Source: Dendrocalamus latiflorus (lineage: Eukaryota; Streptophyta; Magnoliopsida; Poales; Poaceae). From it: 64,000 nucleotides of DNA. The stretch spans positions 31,763,606 through 31,827,605 of the forward strand of contig CM029644.1 in the NCBI GenBank assembly GCA_017311315.1, in the 5' to 3' direction. Of the stretch, positions 34,900 through 47,369 are shown piece by piece; the first letter of the stretch is position 1; the number at the start of each line of letters is the position of its first letter. A program made the translations under genes and the position numbers. The notes beneath the pieces are model-generated. The model saw nothing but the letters and a program-made list of their open reading frames with translations, did not search any database and was not told the DNA's origin.

Positions 34900-36749
34900 G
34901 AAGTTGACGAACGAACGATTATATGCATGGTTCCGCCGCTTTCGCGAGTTGCTTAAATAAGTTGGTGCGTTGTTAATTTTGCACTGGAACAATCGAGCAT
35001 TCAGTCATCAGCGTTTCAGTGATGATTCTTCGTAACAAATTGTATCTTCCACTGGATTTACAAGTTGAAGCTTCATTTATGTCTGAACTCTGAAGTCTAA
35101 AATATGCATCGCACATGTGACTTCTCTTTTTGTTTCCCTTTTGAAAACGTCATAGCAGCTTGGACGTTGAGCTGTGAAACGTTTTTACAGGACTTCACAC
35201 GATTACAACTAAAGAATTGAGTCACTGTTCTTTTGTATTACGGTTGATGGCTTTGGACTATAGTTGATGGCTTTTATTTGTGCTTTTCGAGATAGTGGAG
35301 GCATCACGAGGACAATATATATGGTTTTAGACTCTAGAAGTTGTTTGGAGAAGTTGCTTCAAAAAACTGCCTGTTTGTTTTCACTTTTGAAGAAACCAAA
35401 AGCTCAAAAGAGAAATACTAGAGTTTTATAAAGACCTATTTAAATGAAGCACACAATCAAGGAAGTTTGACCAAGAAAATTGTATAGAAAAATAAGCATG
35501 ATATCCCTAGTATAATTGTTACTAATAAAAACAAGAGAGAATAATTAATATGAATGTTCATGGATAAATGCTAGAGAGAGAACATAGCTAGAGAAAAATA
35601 TCACTAAATATGCATGCTAGGTGCTCTATAAAAATGAATAAATGAAATGGGGAGTATATTTTTCTAGGAGAGTACTATTGTATTGGTACTTTTATTCTTT
35701 TTCGAGAGAGAGAGAGGATGATATTGGTAGTATGTAGTTGTACCCTCCTTTAGCAAGCAAAATCATTTGTTTCTAGGGTGAAAATGAGTCGGATAATACT
35801 TAAATCATATTCGCATTCATATTTTTTTAGCTAATGAACTAGAGACATGGCACGATGGGATGGCTGGGCCGAGCCGATACGGCATGAAGCGGCCCGAAGC
35901 ACGGTGAGCCCGGGCTCTAATGTGACCCTACATTCTGAACATGGAAAAAACTTAACATTTGACGTGTGCAGTGCAGTATATTCCGCCCAGCAAGGACACG
36001 CATGTGGAAAGCATGCATGGAGCCAGTTAGGCCATGCCTCTAGCTAGTTCATTCCGAATGGACGGACGATCACGGCACGGCACCATTAGGTGAGAAGGGT
36101 TTGTTAGTAACCCTCTGTCTTGGCGAGAATGGAACGTAGCAGGAGCCAATATGACAACGATGGGGCCGCGCCACCATGGAAAATGTACGATGAAGCTGTG
36201 CAATCGCGTACGTGGGAGCGTTGCGCCCAACCAACACATGCGCACATGCATGCGCACATGTATCACACAGATCATGGCGATGATGTCGACAGTGAGGCCG
36301 CTCCACGGGGATTGAACTTATGGTATTTTTTTTTTGTTGTGGTTCTTGTCTGAAGCTATACGTTTTTTCTAAATCATTTAATTAAAAATAAGAAAATTTG
36401 AAAACACTAATATATCTTTACGGACAATACAAAGGAAAAAAGAGTGAAAATTAAAAGTCAACGTGTTCCATGTGATTTTTGATTTAAACAAAATTAGAAG
36501 CTAGAAAAAACCAGAAACCGAAGCTGTTTGGAGCGGAGCATTGTTAACCTTACCCTAGAGGGCCTAGAACCCAAGCAATCTAGATGGTTATTGATGGGGA
36601 AAAAAACGTGACAGTACGGAACGCCGCGTCCTTTTAAGGAGCGATGCAGTGTCCTTAGCCACTCAGCTCCTCACCGAGACCTACTAACACAACTGATAAA
36701 CACAAGAGAAGGAAGGCAAAGCGGCCAAACAGGGCAATATCCATCCAGG
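34900..36749. other. Intergenic spacer between SDR copies
   Basis: The first 150 bp are SDR 3' flank. The rest is AT-rich with short purine repeats (35703-35716). 35840-36060 is GC-richer ('gggccgagccgatacggcat') and resembles decayed repeat DNA. 36360-36530 has family B-like MITE words. No gene recognised. Confidence 0.35.
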
Positions 36750-36951
36750 ATGTACAGCGCCATGCACCTCATTCGAAAGTATGCCTCTGCCGTTTCTTCT
36801 TGATCTTCTTCTAGTTGTCATGGTTGCTAGGTCTCTTCTAGACATTGTGCAGACGGCGGGATGTTTGTGTTCGTCGCAGGGGGAAGAGCGGAGCTGGGCC
36901 AATGTTCACTGGACTCATCAACCACTTCTCCACGGCATCAAGCTCCGAAAG
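36750..36951 (+). pseudogene. SDR gene stub: first two exons of a tandem copy
   Basis: 36750-36778 reads MYSAMHLIRK across the junction (29 nt, the same length and phase as exon 1 of the SDR at 33794). 36880-36951 reads GKSGAGPMFTGLINHFSTAS, then SSER at the donor, matching exon 2 of the upstream gene (GKSQAGPILSGFANNFYSTA). Splice sites are intact, but the large catalytic exon is missing. A foldback element starts 80 bp later. So it is a tandem duplicate whose 3' part was lost or displaced. Confidence 0.85.
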
Positions 36952-37028
36952 GTTGTCGAGCTTGCACCCTATTTCGATTCGATTCTTGTTCATTTTGATA
37001 TCCCCCGGCCCGAGATGCCGGACCTCTC

Positions 37029-37700
37029 TTTGGACATATTTAGCACTGTATGCCTTCCAAATTTCAAATATAGCACCCTGCACACAAAAATTCCATTTCT
37101 GGCCCCTGTTCCGACCGGGGGACTCCGGAGGCTCAACACGTGGGCAGTCGTACGGTCCGGCACCGCACGATCGAGCTAGAGTCGAGTCATGCGGTCCGGG
37201 ACCGCACGTCTTCACTGTAGGCGGTCGTGCGCTGCCGGACCGCATGTCTTGCCGGACCGCACCGCACGTCTTCGAGAGATTTGCATTGGCTCAGCACCAG
37301 CACCGCACATTTGTATTCATGTTTGCATTCATCCAACTCTTTGCACATTGATTACAAGACTGTTTGCATTAATTGTCTCTATTCAGCACCGCACGTTTGC
37401 ATTCATCATTGATTACAAGACTGTTTGCATTAATCCATCTTGATATTCGCTAACAAAAGATCGATAACTGTTTGCAAACATGCGGACTGGCAGCGCATGA
37501 CCACCTTGCTACAGTGAAGACGTGCGGTCCGGGACCGCACGTCTCGACTATAGCTTGATCGTGCGGTGCCGGACCGCACGACTGCCCACGTGTCAAGCCT
37601 CCGGCGTCCCGCGGTCGGAACGGGGGTCAGAAACGGAATTTTTATGCACAAGGTGCTATATTTGGAATTTGGAAGACATACAGTACTAGATACGTCCAAA
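37029..37700. mobile_element. Foldback element with about 210-bp inverted arms
   Basis: 37029-37236 and 37489-37700 are inverted copies of each other with roughly 85-90% agreement by eye. Both contain 'tgccttccaaatttcaaata', 'gcacgatcgagct' and the palindrome-rich 'cggtccgggaccgcacgtc'. The 250-bp centre has a 28-bp direct repeat (cattgattacaagactgttt at 37347 and 37405). No coding capacity. The outer ends and target duplication were not settled. Confidence 0.8.
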
Positions 37701-38450
37701 GTTCAGTCTCCCGTGCTTTAGCGTTGAGCATCAGGCTTCACGTGGGCCAAAGCTTCAGGTTTTGTTTACTTTGCTCTGTGCAATTTGCACCAGTTACAAA
37801 GCTACGATGCAAACAGGGTCCAAGATCCGTGCATAGTGCTGCACCAAAATGTATCCTTAGCCTAGTGGCTGGTACTCACGAATTAGATCAGATCTCCGTA
37901 CTACATATACAATTGCTATATTCAACTAAACCATCTAATTAAGGAAGTCAAGGTTACCCACGCGTGTTTTGGAACTGGGATGCAAAACGAACTATTCACG
38001 GGTATAGCACTGTAGCAATTTTTAAAATAGCCTCTAGACATCTATTTTTGTAAAAATAGACTCATCCTCGGCCTTGGAAGACACGGTAGGTGACACCTGT
38101 CACTTGCTGTGCCCTCTTGCTCGGTAAGTCAGGGAGGCCACGACAGCATTAACAAGCGTGACAGGAGACGGCGCGACGCGGCAGGAGCGTAGGGTGACCA
38201 TGAAAGCCCACCGCATGGCATAGCAGGTAGAGCTGTCGAGCCCCTGGCTTGTCAACTCTGGTGCCTGGCCTCCAATCCACACCCTCGTTGATGTTTGCCT
38301 GATTAGCCTACAGGAACTCTGTGTTTGGATGGGCCAATGAACAAACTCTATCTTTTAAGTAGTACAGATACATTACTGAAAAAATTTCATGAATGGACCA
38401 CATGTAGCCTAACATAGCACTTCGCAATGAATGTGCGAATTATAACAGCC
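37701..38450. other. Intergenic spacer
   Basis: No supported gene. The segment at 38100-38290 is GC-richer, but I cannot assign it to anything. Confidence 0.35.
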
Positions 38451-39040
38451 CTAAGACAAAAATGTAGAACCGTACGGTATCCACATGACGTGGCGATCAT
38501 CTGAATGGTGTGGACATGGTTGTTTGTCGTAGTAGTAATAGACATAATTGCAGTTCGGGTTGGTGCAACAATAATACGAGTGGTAGTCGTTGCCGAGGTG
38601 CATGACATCCTCATTGTTTCTCTCCCTGATCCTTTACCTATGAAGCTCGTCTTTGTTGTTCCTCTCGGTTTGGAGCTCCTCCCACAACTCATCTAGTCAG
38701 ATGTGCAGTTTATGGATGTGAACCTTGATGGGTATTACATACGATGGATTCACCCACTTGGTGAACTTACAATTCACTGTCTGCAAGCAAGGCGAGGTTA
38801 GTACAAGTGTTCCATGTGTGCAAGTATATGTTGATAACGAAATACTTACCATGAACAGAGGGCAAGCAAAGAATCGACATCTTTGGTGCATATGGTCGTC
38901 ACATACTTGTACCACCGTGTCAAGGTTGTGCTTGCATTGTGGCCAATGCTCACAGATGTGTGAGTAGTCACAGAGAGGATTTATAATGGTGTAGGCCTTC
39001 TTGGTTTTAAGTGAGGCCCAGCATCTTGTGCAAATAGTGA
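38451..39040 (-). pseudogene. Multi-copy grass hypothetical protein (Cys/His-rich), disabled
   Basis: The minus-strand exon at about 38850-39040 reads CDYSHICEHWPQCKHNLDTV, then VQVCDDHMHQRCRFFACPLF. It splices (gtaagt) to 38451-38780, reading NCKFTKWVNPSYVIPI, then LDELWEELQTERNNKDELHR and YYCCTNPNCNYVYYYYDKQP. Two in-frame stops interrupt the second exon, after KLHI and after ELHR. The Cys/His spacing plus a coiled-coil piece recalls GRF-like zinc-finger proteins scattered through grass genomes. I am not sure of the family name or role. Confidence 0.5.
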
Positions 39041-39869
39041 GACTGGGAGGGACATGAGAAGGGGGAGTGGAACTAAATAAATAAGTGGGGCCTAACATTC
39101 TACAAGCATGCTGCGTTTTCTGCATTAGCCAGCCTTGCACAGCAAAAAATGGATGACACCACCCCTCCTCAACTCGCCACGCGTGGAAGTTTCCGATGAC
39201 TTGCTCTTGATCCAACTGCTCGCTAAGGTGTGCGTGCCTACAAACCAAAAAACATACGCACAGAAACAGGGATTTCCGTATCCATTTTGTTGATCTATCG
39301 AATTTCTCTGGGATATCCTATCAAATGCGGATACAGAGTGGATGCTGCTCCTCATATCCTAACCCATATCCTACAAAACTTTCCGGGTATGAATACAGAT
39401 GGTATCAATGCGGATCGTAACCAAAAAATGGCATCCCATGAGGATTTTTTCAGATATGGCATCGGATCAGCCGGAAATTATCCGCCCCGTTTTCTCCATG
39501 CCTTGAATGTGGAACAGTAACGAACGGTAGGGGACTCCTCAGCCTTGTCTACTCGGATGAAATGGCTCTGGGCTTAGCGTTCTTGTACCGATCCAACTCA
39601 CTCGAAGTGATAGATCAGTTGCCTACTGGATCGTTTCAAAAAAAAAAAAAGGTGCTTTATTGGCAAGCATAGAGAAGCCCAGGTAGCCTAAATAATAAAG
39701 AGGGCCATACAGCCTGACCTACGCTGAGGCTGAGCTTCGCTGGGTTGGCCTTTGCTGCTGCAGCCCAAAATGAGGTCTATACAAAGCATGTTTCACTAAG
39801 AAAAAGGGAAAACTGATGGAGTGATTGTATTGTACGCTCACCCCAATTGTGCTGACTGCCAAAAGCCTC

Positions 39870-39873
<4 letters not shown>
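39041..39873. other. Intergenic; decayed 'ggata' repeat block at 39240-39510
   Basis: The block has many 'cggatac/gtatccg' words, like the patch at 9220-9370, and may be the same kind of decayed repeat. No gene. Confidence 0.35.

Positions 39874-39962
<89 letters not shown>
39874..39962. repeat. (TA)n microsatellite
   Basis: About 44 TA units without interruption. Confidence 0.95.
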
Positions 39963-39965
<3 letters not shown>

Positions 39966-40440
39966 GTGAAAAAATATATGCCGAAACCCTCTAAAATCTT
40001 GATGCCCTCGCAAAATTTCTAAATGCGATGCGTGTTAGAGAAGACGCACGGCACGGCTGTGTGTACGTGTGGTGATGTGAGCGCCAGAAGCCCAAGCGCA
40101 AAGCAAAACACGCACGCCACGCCAGGAAATTACCGTGCGGACCATGACTAGCACTGGTCTGGTCGGCCATTCCTCGAATCGCACACGAAGCAAAGCACCA
40201 AGGCCCGAGCACGCGGAGGAGGGGTACCTTGCTAGCGTCTTAACTCCATTGGTTCAGTTCGCCCTTGTTGTCCGGCCGTGCGTGTCCCCTTTGTCACCAA
40301 TTCATTGCACTGGCGTCGATTTGTCCGGGGGCAGCTTCATTAGAGACCCATCGCAGCTGCATCCTGCGTCTGCTTGGATCATCTTTCTCTCCAGGCTCCC
40401 TGTTCTTTTTTTTTGTTTTTCCTTATAATTACTATTTATT

Positions 40441-40700
40441 AGACTAATAAGTTATAATCAAAAAGCTGTAAGCCACGATGGTAGATTTTTTAGACTATGA
40501 TTTATGGCTTCTGGTTTTTAATTTTTGGCTGTTCGTGAGAGATTATATAGAAGGAGACAATCACATATGATTTTGATCGGTATAGCTGAAGTTGGTGCAA
40601 TATGTAATATAATCAATTAGTAGATCTTACCTTAAAAATATATCATTTAAAGTAGTTACTATAACAAAAGTAAAAAAAAAAAGCTGAAGTACGCCAAAAC
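40441..40700. repeat. MITE, family A copy (reverse)
   Basis: Shares 'cacatatgattttgatcgg', 'tatagctgaagttggtgcaa' and 'taaagtagttactataacaa' with the family at 6020 and 59120. Confidence 0.55.
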
Positions 40701-42836
40701 GAATCCGTCTAACATACTGCCGTACCGCCACAGCGCATGTTGGCACAGCTCGTCAACAAGACGGGACACAAAAGCATAAAGTTGACGCGAATGGAGGGAT
40801 CTGCTGCTGGTGGTGGTATCTTCTTTCAAAACCCTTTTCCAGCAGCACTGATGATCAGGGGATAACCACTCGAGTTGTCGCGTTAGTGTTTGCTGCAATC
40901 CAACTGTGTGTGTGTGTATCTGCAGAAAGAAAGTAAAGCTTCATCTAAAAAGAAAAAAAAAAGCTTTCCTGAAAAAGAAGAGAACTGGAGAACTGTTTGA
41001 TTTGTCAGTAGCTCCCAGTTAACACCATGAAGGAACATTGCATGCACATTTAGCTTCCTCTCGGTATTTTCTTGGTCCATTTGTAATCTCTTGACGCATG
41101 GAAATGGAAATAAAGAAAAGGTTTGCGATTTACGAAGAATAATCGGGAACTTTGCGTTGCATGGGACTCGGCTTCTCGCTTCATCCACTAATTTCTGGAG
41201 AAGATATCTATATCTGGCTCTCTACTTTAAATTCCTAATTTGAGTGTTCTAAAAAAAACCTAGCTTGAGAACATAGGAATAAAATTCCTGATCCAGTTTA
41301 CTAGTAATTTCCCCAAAAGACGAAAATAAAATCCTAACTGGTTCAGTTGATATCCTTGTGAAGGAAAACAACTCATACGTGTTATATCCTCGAGACCTTA
41401 TCTCATCCTAGCTGCCTGAAATCATGGCATGCTTGGCACCAGTAGAACCAAGTACCACTTAGCAACTACAAGGATGATTATATATACGCCGTTACATCAG
41501 GCATCACGATCGATCTGCGACATGAATTATCATCGGAACATTGCTATGCGCAAAGCACACGTTTTTTTTTCTCTGACGGGGAAAATATCTGAAATCACAC
41601 ACCGGTGCAGATCACCCGGCGGACGTCGCGGTCTCGGACAGCTCACGCGGCACGCTCCGTCCGTTGATTCCCCGCCCGAACGCCGCCGCCGACGAGCGCC
41701 GCGGCCGGAGGCGACGTGCTCGAGTTCGCCCGCGGTGTCTCGCCGAGCTGGCGGATCAGGCTGGCTAGCTAGCTGCCCCTCGCTTCGCTGGTACACTTTG
41801 TTTTCTACCTTACGAACATGCTCGGCACATACATCCTCCTTGTTTGATTCTCGCAAGAGTCCAGATCGCAAAATTGTACTGCGTGTAGGATGTACTGCAT
41901 GAGTAGCGATCGACGTGTACGGCAGATGACAGGATGGTCAGGTCATGTTCATGGACGTCGCCGATCGATGTCGACCGGTCGTACGCCGCGCCCGCATGAT
42001 GCCAAGGGGGGGCTTAGCATGATGCCAGTGAAGTGATAAGCCAGGCATGATGCCATGGCAGCGATCGAGTGATAAGCCAACAGGTAGCCGCGCATATGTA
42101 GGATGGTCTATCCTACTCTGTATCTTTCGTTTTTGGTCCGGACGAATTGAGAGAAGGGGAGAAATTACTGACCGTAGAGTCAGGACAAGTGTAAGGCCAA
42201 AGTTTCAATCAAGTGAGACTTCGAGACTACAACATGAAAAACCTATTTCCTTTTGCATATTTCAAGGAAATGTTACTTTTGCGTTTCGATCATTGTGAAC
42301 TCGTCAAAATTTATGTTACACTCTGATAACTGTTGTTATGCGCAGCAACCTTCGATTGGATCAAAACTTATAAGATATGATACAAGTGTACACGGTATCA
42401 AGAACGAAAAAAAATAAATTTGTAGAGAGAATTAAAATAACGACGTTGAAACAATCACGGCGAGAGAAAAAATATTTGGTGAAACCGACCGCAAATTCCT
42501 TAAGCACAAACTCAAAAGAGTGGGATTATTACTCTCTCACAACACACTCGAATCTTTTAGGACCATCGGATCTTTACCCTATATAAGAATCTAGTGCTAA
42601 ACAATTACCTAGTTAGAATCTTCTCGTGCACCTCTACCTTTGGATGAGTATTTTCTTTGCTTTGTTGCTTAGGTTCTTCGTGATCACCCCTCACGCTTTA
42701 TATAGTTTCCCTAGCCATCCTTCAAAGTGGAGTGGGAATCTTGCTTCAAAATAAAGTAGAAATCCTAATCATATTAAGATTCATCTAGAACTTTTATAGT
42801 ACATATTTCTAAATGCTAAAAGACTAGGGTAAATGT
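40701..42836. other. Intergenic, possible small exon remnant at 41609-41770
   Basis: At 41609, after a 'gtgcag' acceptor, a GC-rich stretch reads HPADVAVSDSSRGTLRPLIP and stops near 41770. It could be the last exon of a gene, but no partner exon is visible. At 41993-42056 'gcatgatgcca' occurs three times. The rest has no supported feature. Confidence 0.3.
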
Positions 42837-43740
42837 AACAACCTAAATTTGGGTCAAATTTAAAATTTCATAAATTTTGTGAATTACAAAATTTTTGTGG
42901 CATTTTCAAAATTTTCCCAATTCCTTGCCATGATTTTAAAAAATAAAACAAGGGCATGTTTATGGGCCTGTTATTTAATGGCTTCTAAAAGCAGCTTTTG
43001 GCTTTTGCTATAGTACCTAATTTTTAAACGGAATATCTTCTCAAGACAGGGTCTACAAATTAATTGTAGTACACGTTAAAAGCCCAACATCTGTATCTAC
43101 CAAAATCGCAAGCGAGTATCTTTCTCTCTAAAATCTCTGTTGCAAACAACTAAAATTCAAAATTTTTAGCTAAAAACCATAAGCCGTAGCCATATCAAAC
43201 ATGCCCCATATTGGCTTTTGGCTTTAGCTTATAAATAGTAACAGCTTGTAGATAGTTGTACGGAGAGGGAAACTCGTGTACGATTTTAACCGATATAAAT
43301 GAAGTCACTACAATATGTACTACAATAGATTAATAGACCCTAACTTAAAAAGACACTGCGTTTGAAAGTTAAGTACCATAGAAAAGTCATTTACTGTAGA
43401 AAATCAATTTTTAGAAGCTAATATAAACAGGGTCTAAATCCCTTGGCTCACAAATCAAAATTTCAAAAATGTTAAAATCCAATTGTGTGCTATTTAAAAA
43501 ATAAGTAAAGTCTTTGTGTGTTAAAACCTCCTCAAATCTCAAAATTCAAATTCAAATTTAATTGCAATATAAAATTTCCAACCCTACTCTCACTCCCCCT
43601 TGGCCAGAACCTAGCCCGACTAGGCCACTCCCTTCTCCTCGTTGCATAACGCACGCCCAAGCGCAACCCCGCAGCCACGGCCCACCTCCTCTCTTCCCTT
43701 CCTCCTCTCCAGTGACCGCAGCCTAGTTCATGTTGAACAT
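42837..43740. repeat. LTR-like sequence with two nested family A MITEs
   Basis: Starts gtaacaacctaaatttgggt, a wording common at the start of grass gypsy LTRs. After two family A elements in opposite orientations (42958-43204 and 43205-43435) the text resumes with the C-rich 'cccttggccagaacctagcc' block typical of such LTRs. There is no partner LTR in the window. Confidence 0.4.
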
Positions 43741-44160
43741 AATTTTTAAATGCAAATATTTTACTTTTAAATACAAGTGCATATTTATTAATGTTATTTA
43801 ATTAAATGCTATGTTAAATGTTAATTACTTAGCTACATCATACAATTGATATTTATTAGTCCCCTTCATTGATTGTTGATGATATCCTCATCGTGCCGCC
43901 CTAGGATATTTATAACGGTAATAACTTCACGATTGGTTAAATTTTACTAAATTATGACTATACTTAAAAATACTTTAGTGATAAAATTGGATTCAACACG
44001 AACGCTGGCAAGAAAGCGCTTGTATAATATCTCCCTCTTCTCCTTTGTAGCTAGCGAACATGCGAATTACAGCAACTTCTAGGATTCAGGCTCGTTAAGC
44101 ATTTTTGTCGCGTATTTTTCAGAACGAATGAAATGAAGGACCACCGGTCCCAGATCGATA
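43741..44160. other. AT-rich spacer
   Basis: No gene or clear repeat. Confidence 0.35.
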
Positions 44161-44161
44161 A

Positions 44162-44505
44162 GAGCAAGTTTAATAGTATAGATAGCTGCTACCTCCAATA
44201 CATTTCCATATCATCAAAAGATAATAATGCAGCCAACTCATACAATAAGCTGGCTATAAGTTGTCTTTACAAGAGCTCTCAATCATTTAATACATACATA
44301 GATATTTGTCATTTAATACATGCATGGGTATAGCAGTTAGTTCTATTGCTACATGCATGGATAATGCCTCTTTTCCTGTGCTATAGCCTGACTCTTGCAT
44401 GGGAGTCGGCTTGGCTCTCTCTCTCATTTTCTCTCCCCTCCACATAGGACTATGCTGACATGGATTCCCTTATAGCTAGCACAGTCAGCCTTATTAAACT
44501 TGCTC
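44162..44505. repeat. Tourist-like MITE, 344 bp, TAA duplication
   Basis: The ends are GAGCAAGTTTAATA and TATTAAACTTGCTC, flanked by TAA at 44159-44161 and 44506-44508. A TAA duplication and these ends fit PIF/Harbinger-derived Tourist MITEs. Same class as 54444-54737. Confidence 0.8.
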
Positions 44506-46307
44506 TAAGAAAGGACGCCGACTAGCTTTACACGACAGCACTACTGCACACCAAACGTCCAATATATGCATCCACTGCATTGTGCTATCAATCAATAATA
44601 ATAAATATGTCCTTCCTTTTTGCCAAAATAAAACGAAGTAGCCAGTAGGAGTATTTGCATTTTGTGATACTAGTTACGTTGTAACGGAACTTATTGAATA
44701 TATAAAGAATCGTGTTATAGAAGAGAGTTGTTCTGATCAGTTGAAAAGTAGAAAATGATGAAAATTTAAATAAATAGAGCGATTGAAAGAGAATAGACAT
44801 ATAAACATCAACTCGTTCTTTTATAATAGTAAAGACTATAAACTTCAGTACTCATCGCATGCCATCTCAGGGGCTGACCATTGCTGCGCTTTATCAGCGC
44901 ACGCACAGTGGCACAGCGCACGCGCTCGTGGTCTGGTTGGTTGGTTGGCCCCCCTCCCTCCCTCCCTCCCTCCCTCGCAGCTTTCCTATCATGGGACGAC
45001 ACAAAACAAAAGCCACATCTGATCTGATGAGCCGCGCGTTTGTCTGTCTCCTCCTACCCTCCCCCATGGCTCTGCTGTGCTCACCTGCGTTGATGCGCCC
45101 CGATTCCCTTTGTTACTCTACTCTGGTCTCTCGGTCTGTTTTTTAAGTTAAAAGCTTATGGCTTTTAGCTGTATTTTGTGGTTTTTGAGCTGTTTGTGTG
45201 AGCGATTACAGAGTAACTAAAACTTATATGCAATTTTTACCATATAAATGAAGTCGGTAAATCATATACTATAATTAACTAATAAACCCTATCTTAGAAA
45301 GATACTCCATTTAAAAGTTAATTACTGCAGAAAAGATAATAATCGAAGTGCACAGGCGCTCTGCTTCGAGTGCTTGCACTACTATCTAGCTAGCGCAGCA
45401 CTGTGCGAAAGACGCAGCATCGCTGCCTTCTCTGTCCCTCTCAAAGCCAGTGCAGAAAGCTACGACGTACGTAGCACAACACCGTGTTGGTTGCAGGATA
45501 GGAGGTCGGTTTTCCAGGCACTACTGGCCGGGTTGGGCAATGGGTGCCTTTTCGTAACGTGATCGCGGCAACCTCGATCCCTTAACATGCAAAGATGGCT
45601 TATCTACCCAGGAGTATTTTTTTCAGCAGCCACTGGTGCCGATCTCCTGACGACTTGTCAACCAAATTCCCTGCAGGGAAGAAGCTTCACGTACGTACAT
45701 TCGATATTCAGCTGACAGACGCTGTCAATCACAAAACATTGACCTGTGCCAAAGCTGTAGATATCGGCAAGCTTCTTTTAACTTTAGCTTATCATTTTCT
45801 ACTATAGTAACTAATTTTTAAATGATACGTCTTTTTAAGATAAATTCTACAGATAGATTATAATGGACACTGTACTGAGTTTAGCGCTATACCGACCAAA
45901 ATCATATATAATTATTTTTCTCTATGTACTATCTTAAATGAACAGATAATTCAAAAAATATAAATCAAAAGTCAAAACTATAGCTCAAAAAATCCACTCA
46001 TCATAGATATAAGATGAACGCAATGGATCATGGACCACCAACTTTCGTTTTCTACCGTCACACTCAACCTAGCTAGCTAGTGACTGCATGCGTGCATGTG
46101 GGTTCTGCACATTTGCATTTGTGTTGCACAATTAACCAACGGGCTCAATCGTGGGCGAGAGATTTAGCCGTATTAGCTAGCCTAAGCCACTGTTTTTTTG
46201 TCTGTGGCGTATGACTTTTAGCTACGACTCATTAATTTAATAGATAATTATTATTAAAACTTAAAGGACAAAAAAACTGAAAATAAAGCAGAACGAGGCC
46301 TAAGATA
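44506..46307. other. Intergenic, MITE-dense
   Basis: Holds family A copies at about 45146-45345 (reverse) and 45775-46005, and a (CCCT)n tract at 44949-44976. Short GC-rich frames at 44860-45145 and 45370-45560 have no family resemblance. No gene. Confidence 0.4.
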
Positions 46308-46577
46308 GGTGGCGATCAGTTGGGCTGTGGCTTATGGCTTATTTCACTGTAGCTGACTGAAATTGCACTGTAACTGAAGGTGGCTTATTTGGTATAATTA
46401 AATTTTAAAAATTTTAAAAATAGAAAAAATGGGTTAGCCCATCACATGTAATGCAAACGAATACGGGAAAAAGAACTGGTAAAAAACTCAAAAAATTCAA
46501 AAAATCAAAAAAAGACGAAATTTAGAAATAGTGAAAAATAAGCCAGAAGCCGAAGCCGAATTGATCAGGGCTTGGGG
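46308..46577 (+). repeat. MITE, family B copy
   Basis: Nearly identical to 3106-3386, from 'taggtggcgatcagttgggc' to 'gaagccgaattgatcagggc'. It ends about 80 bp left of the Mutator-like element. Confidence 0.75.
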
Positions 46578-46739
46578 TGGTCGCTGTACGGTGGCGCGCA
46601 GCCGATCCGCCGTGACAAGGGGGCTTGGTTCTTTAGAGAGATCTACCTAGGAGGGTAAAATTTTTGCTTTTTAGCCCAAAATTTGAAAGTTTTTTATATA
46701 TGGACCCCTGGAAAAAAGATTTGCAAAAATGGACCCTTA

Positions 46740-47110
46740 CCACGGCGCCAAATCATATAGCGCCCAGAGTACATGTCACGGCGCCATATGATTTAGCGCC
46801 GTGTATTGACACGTCGGAGCCACGGTGGCACAAAACGGCGCCATGTCACACGGCGCCGTGCTATGCACGTACGGCGCTGAATGTAGTGGCGCCGTGTACT
46901 GCCTTAGCCAATCAAGCGTGGTCGCCGTGCCTTGCGTCCACCTATTTCGGCGCCAAACATACGAGCGCCGCACGTAGCTTACACGGTGTCATACCATGTG
47001 GCGCCGAGATGTGTATATAAGGCGCTCGACTGTTTGGCGCCTCTTTTGGCGCCAAACATTTGGGCGCCGTATATACACATCTCGGCGCCACATGTTATGG
47101 CGCCGTGTAA
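46740..47110. promoter_or_regulatory. Subterminal GGCGCC palindrome array of the Mutator-like element
   Basis: About a dozen GGCGCC words occur at irregular 15-60-bp spacing, often as cggcgccatatgat or tggcgccgtg. They are mirrored by about seven more at 50660-50810 in the other end. Clustered identical palindromes near both termini are what transposase-binding sites look like. This is inference only. Confidence 0.5.
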
Positions 47111-47369
47111 GCTACACCTGACAAAAAACACAGCAAAACAGTAAACTTTTCTGTAAAACATATGCACATACACAGACATACACACATACATTCACACATG
47201 AAACATCTGAAAACCTAAATAACAACATCGTTATCAATAAGTCTCAAAATACCACATAAATATACAAAAGTCTCAAAATATCACATAAGTCTGAAAATAT
47301 GACATGTCTATAGAAAAAGTCTCAAAACATCACTGCCTCTTGGCCTTCCCCTTGCCCTTGGCTAGAGCA

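Noticed and set aside
34069..34992. A 307-residue open frame antisense to the SDR gene
   Set aside because: It is a shadow of a very GC-rich coding exon. The sense frame has every SDR motif and correct splice sites.
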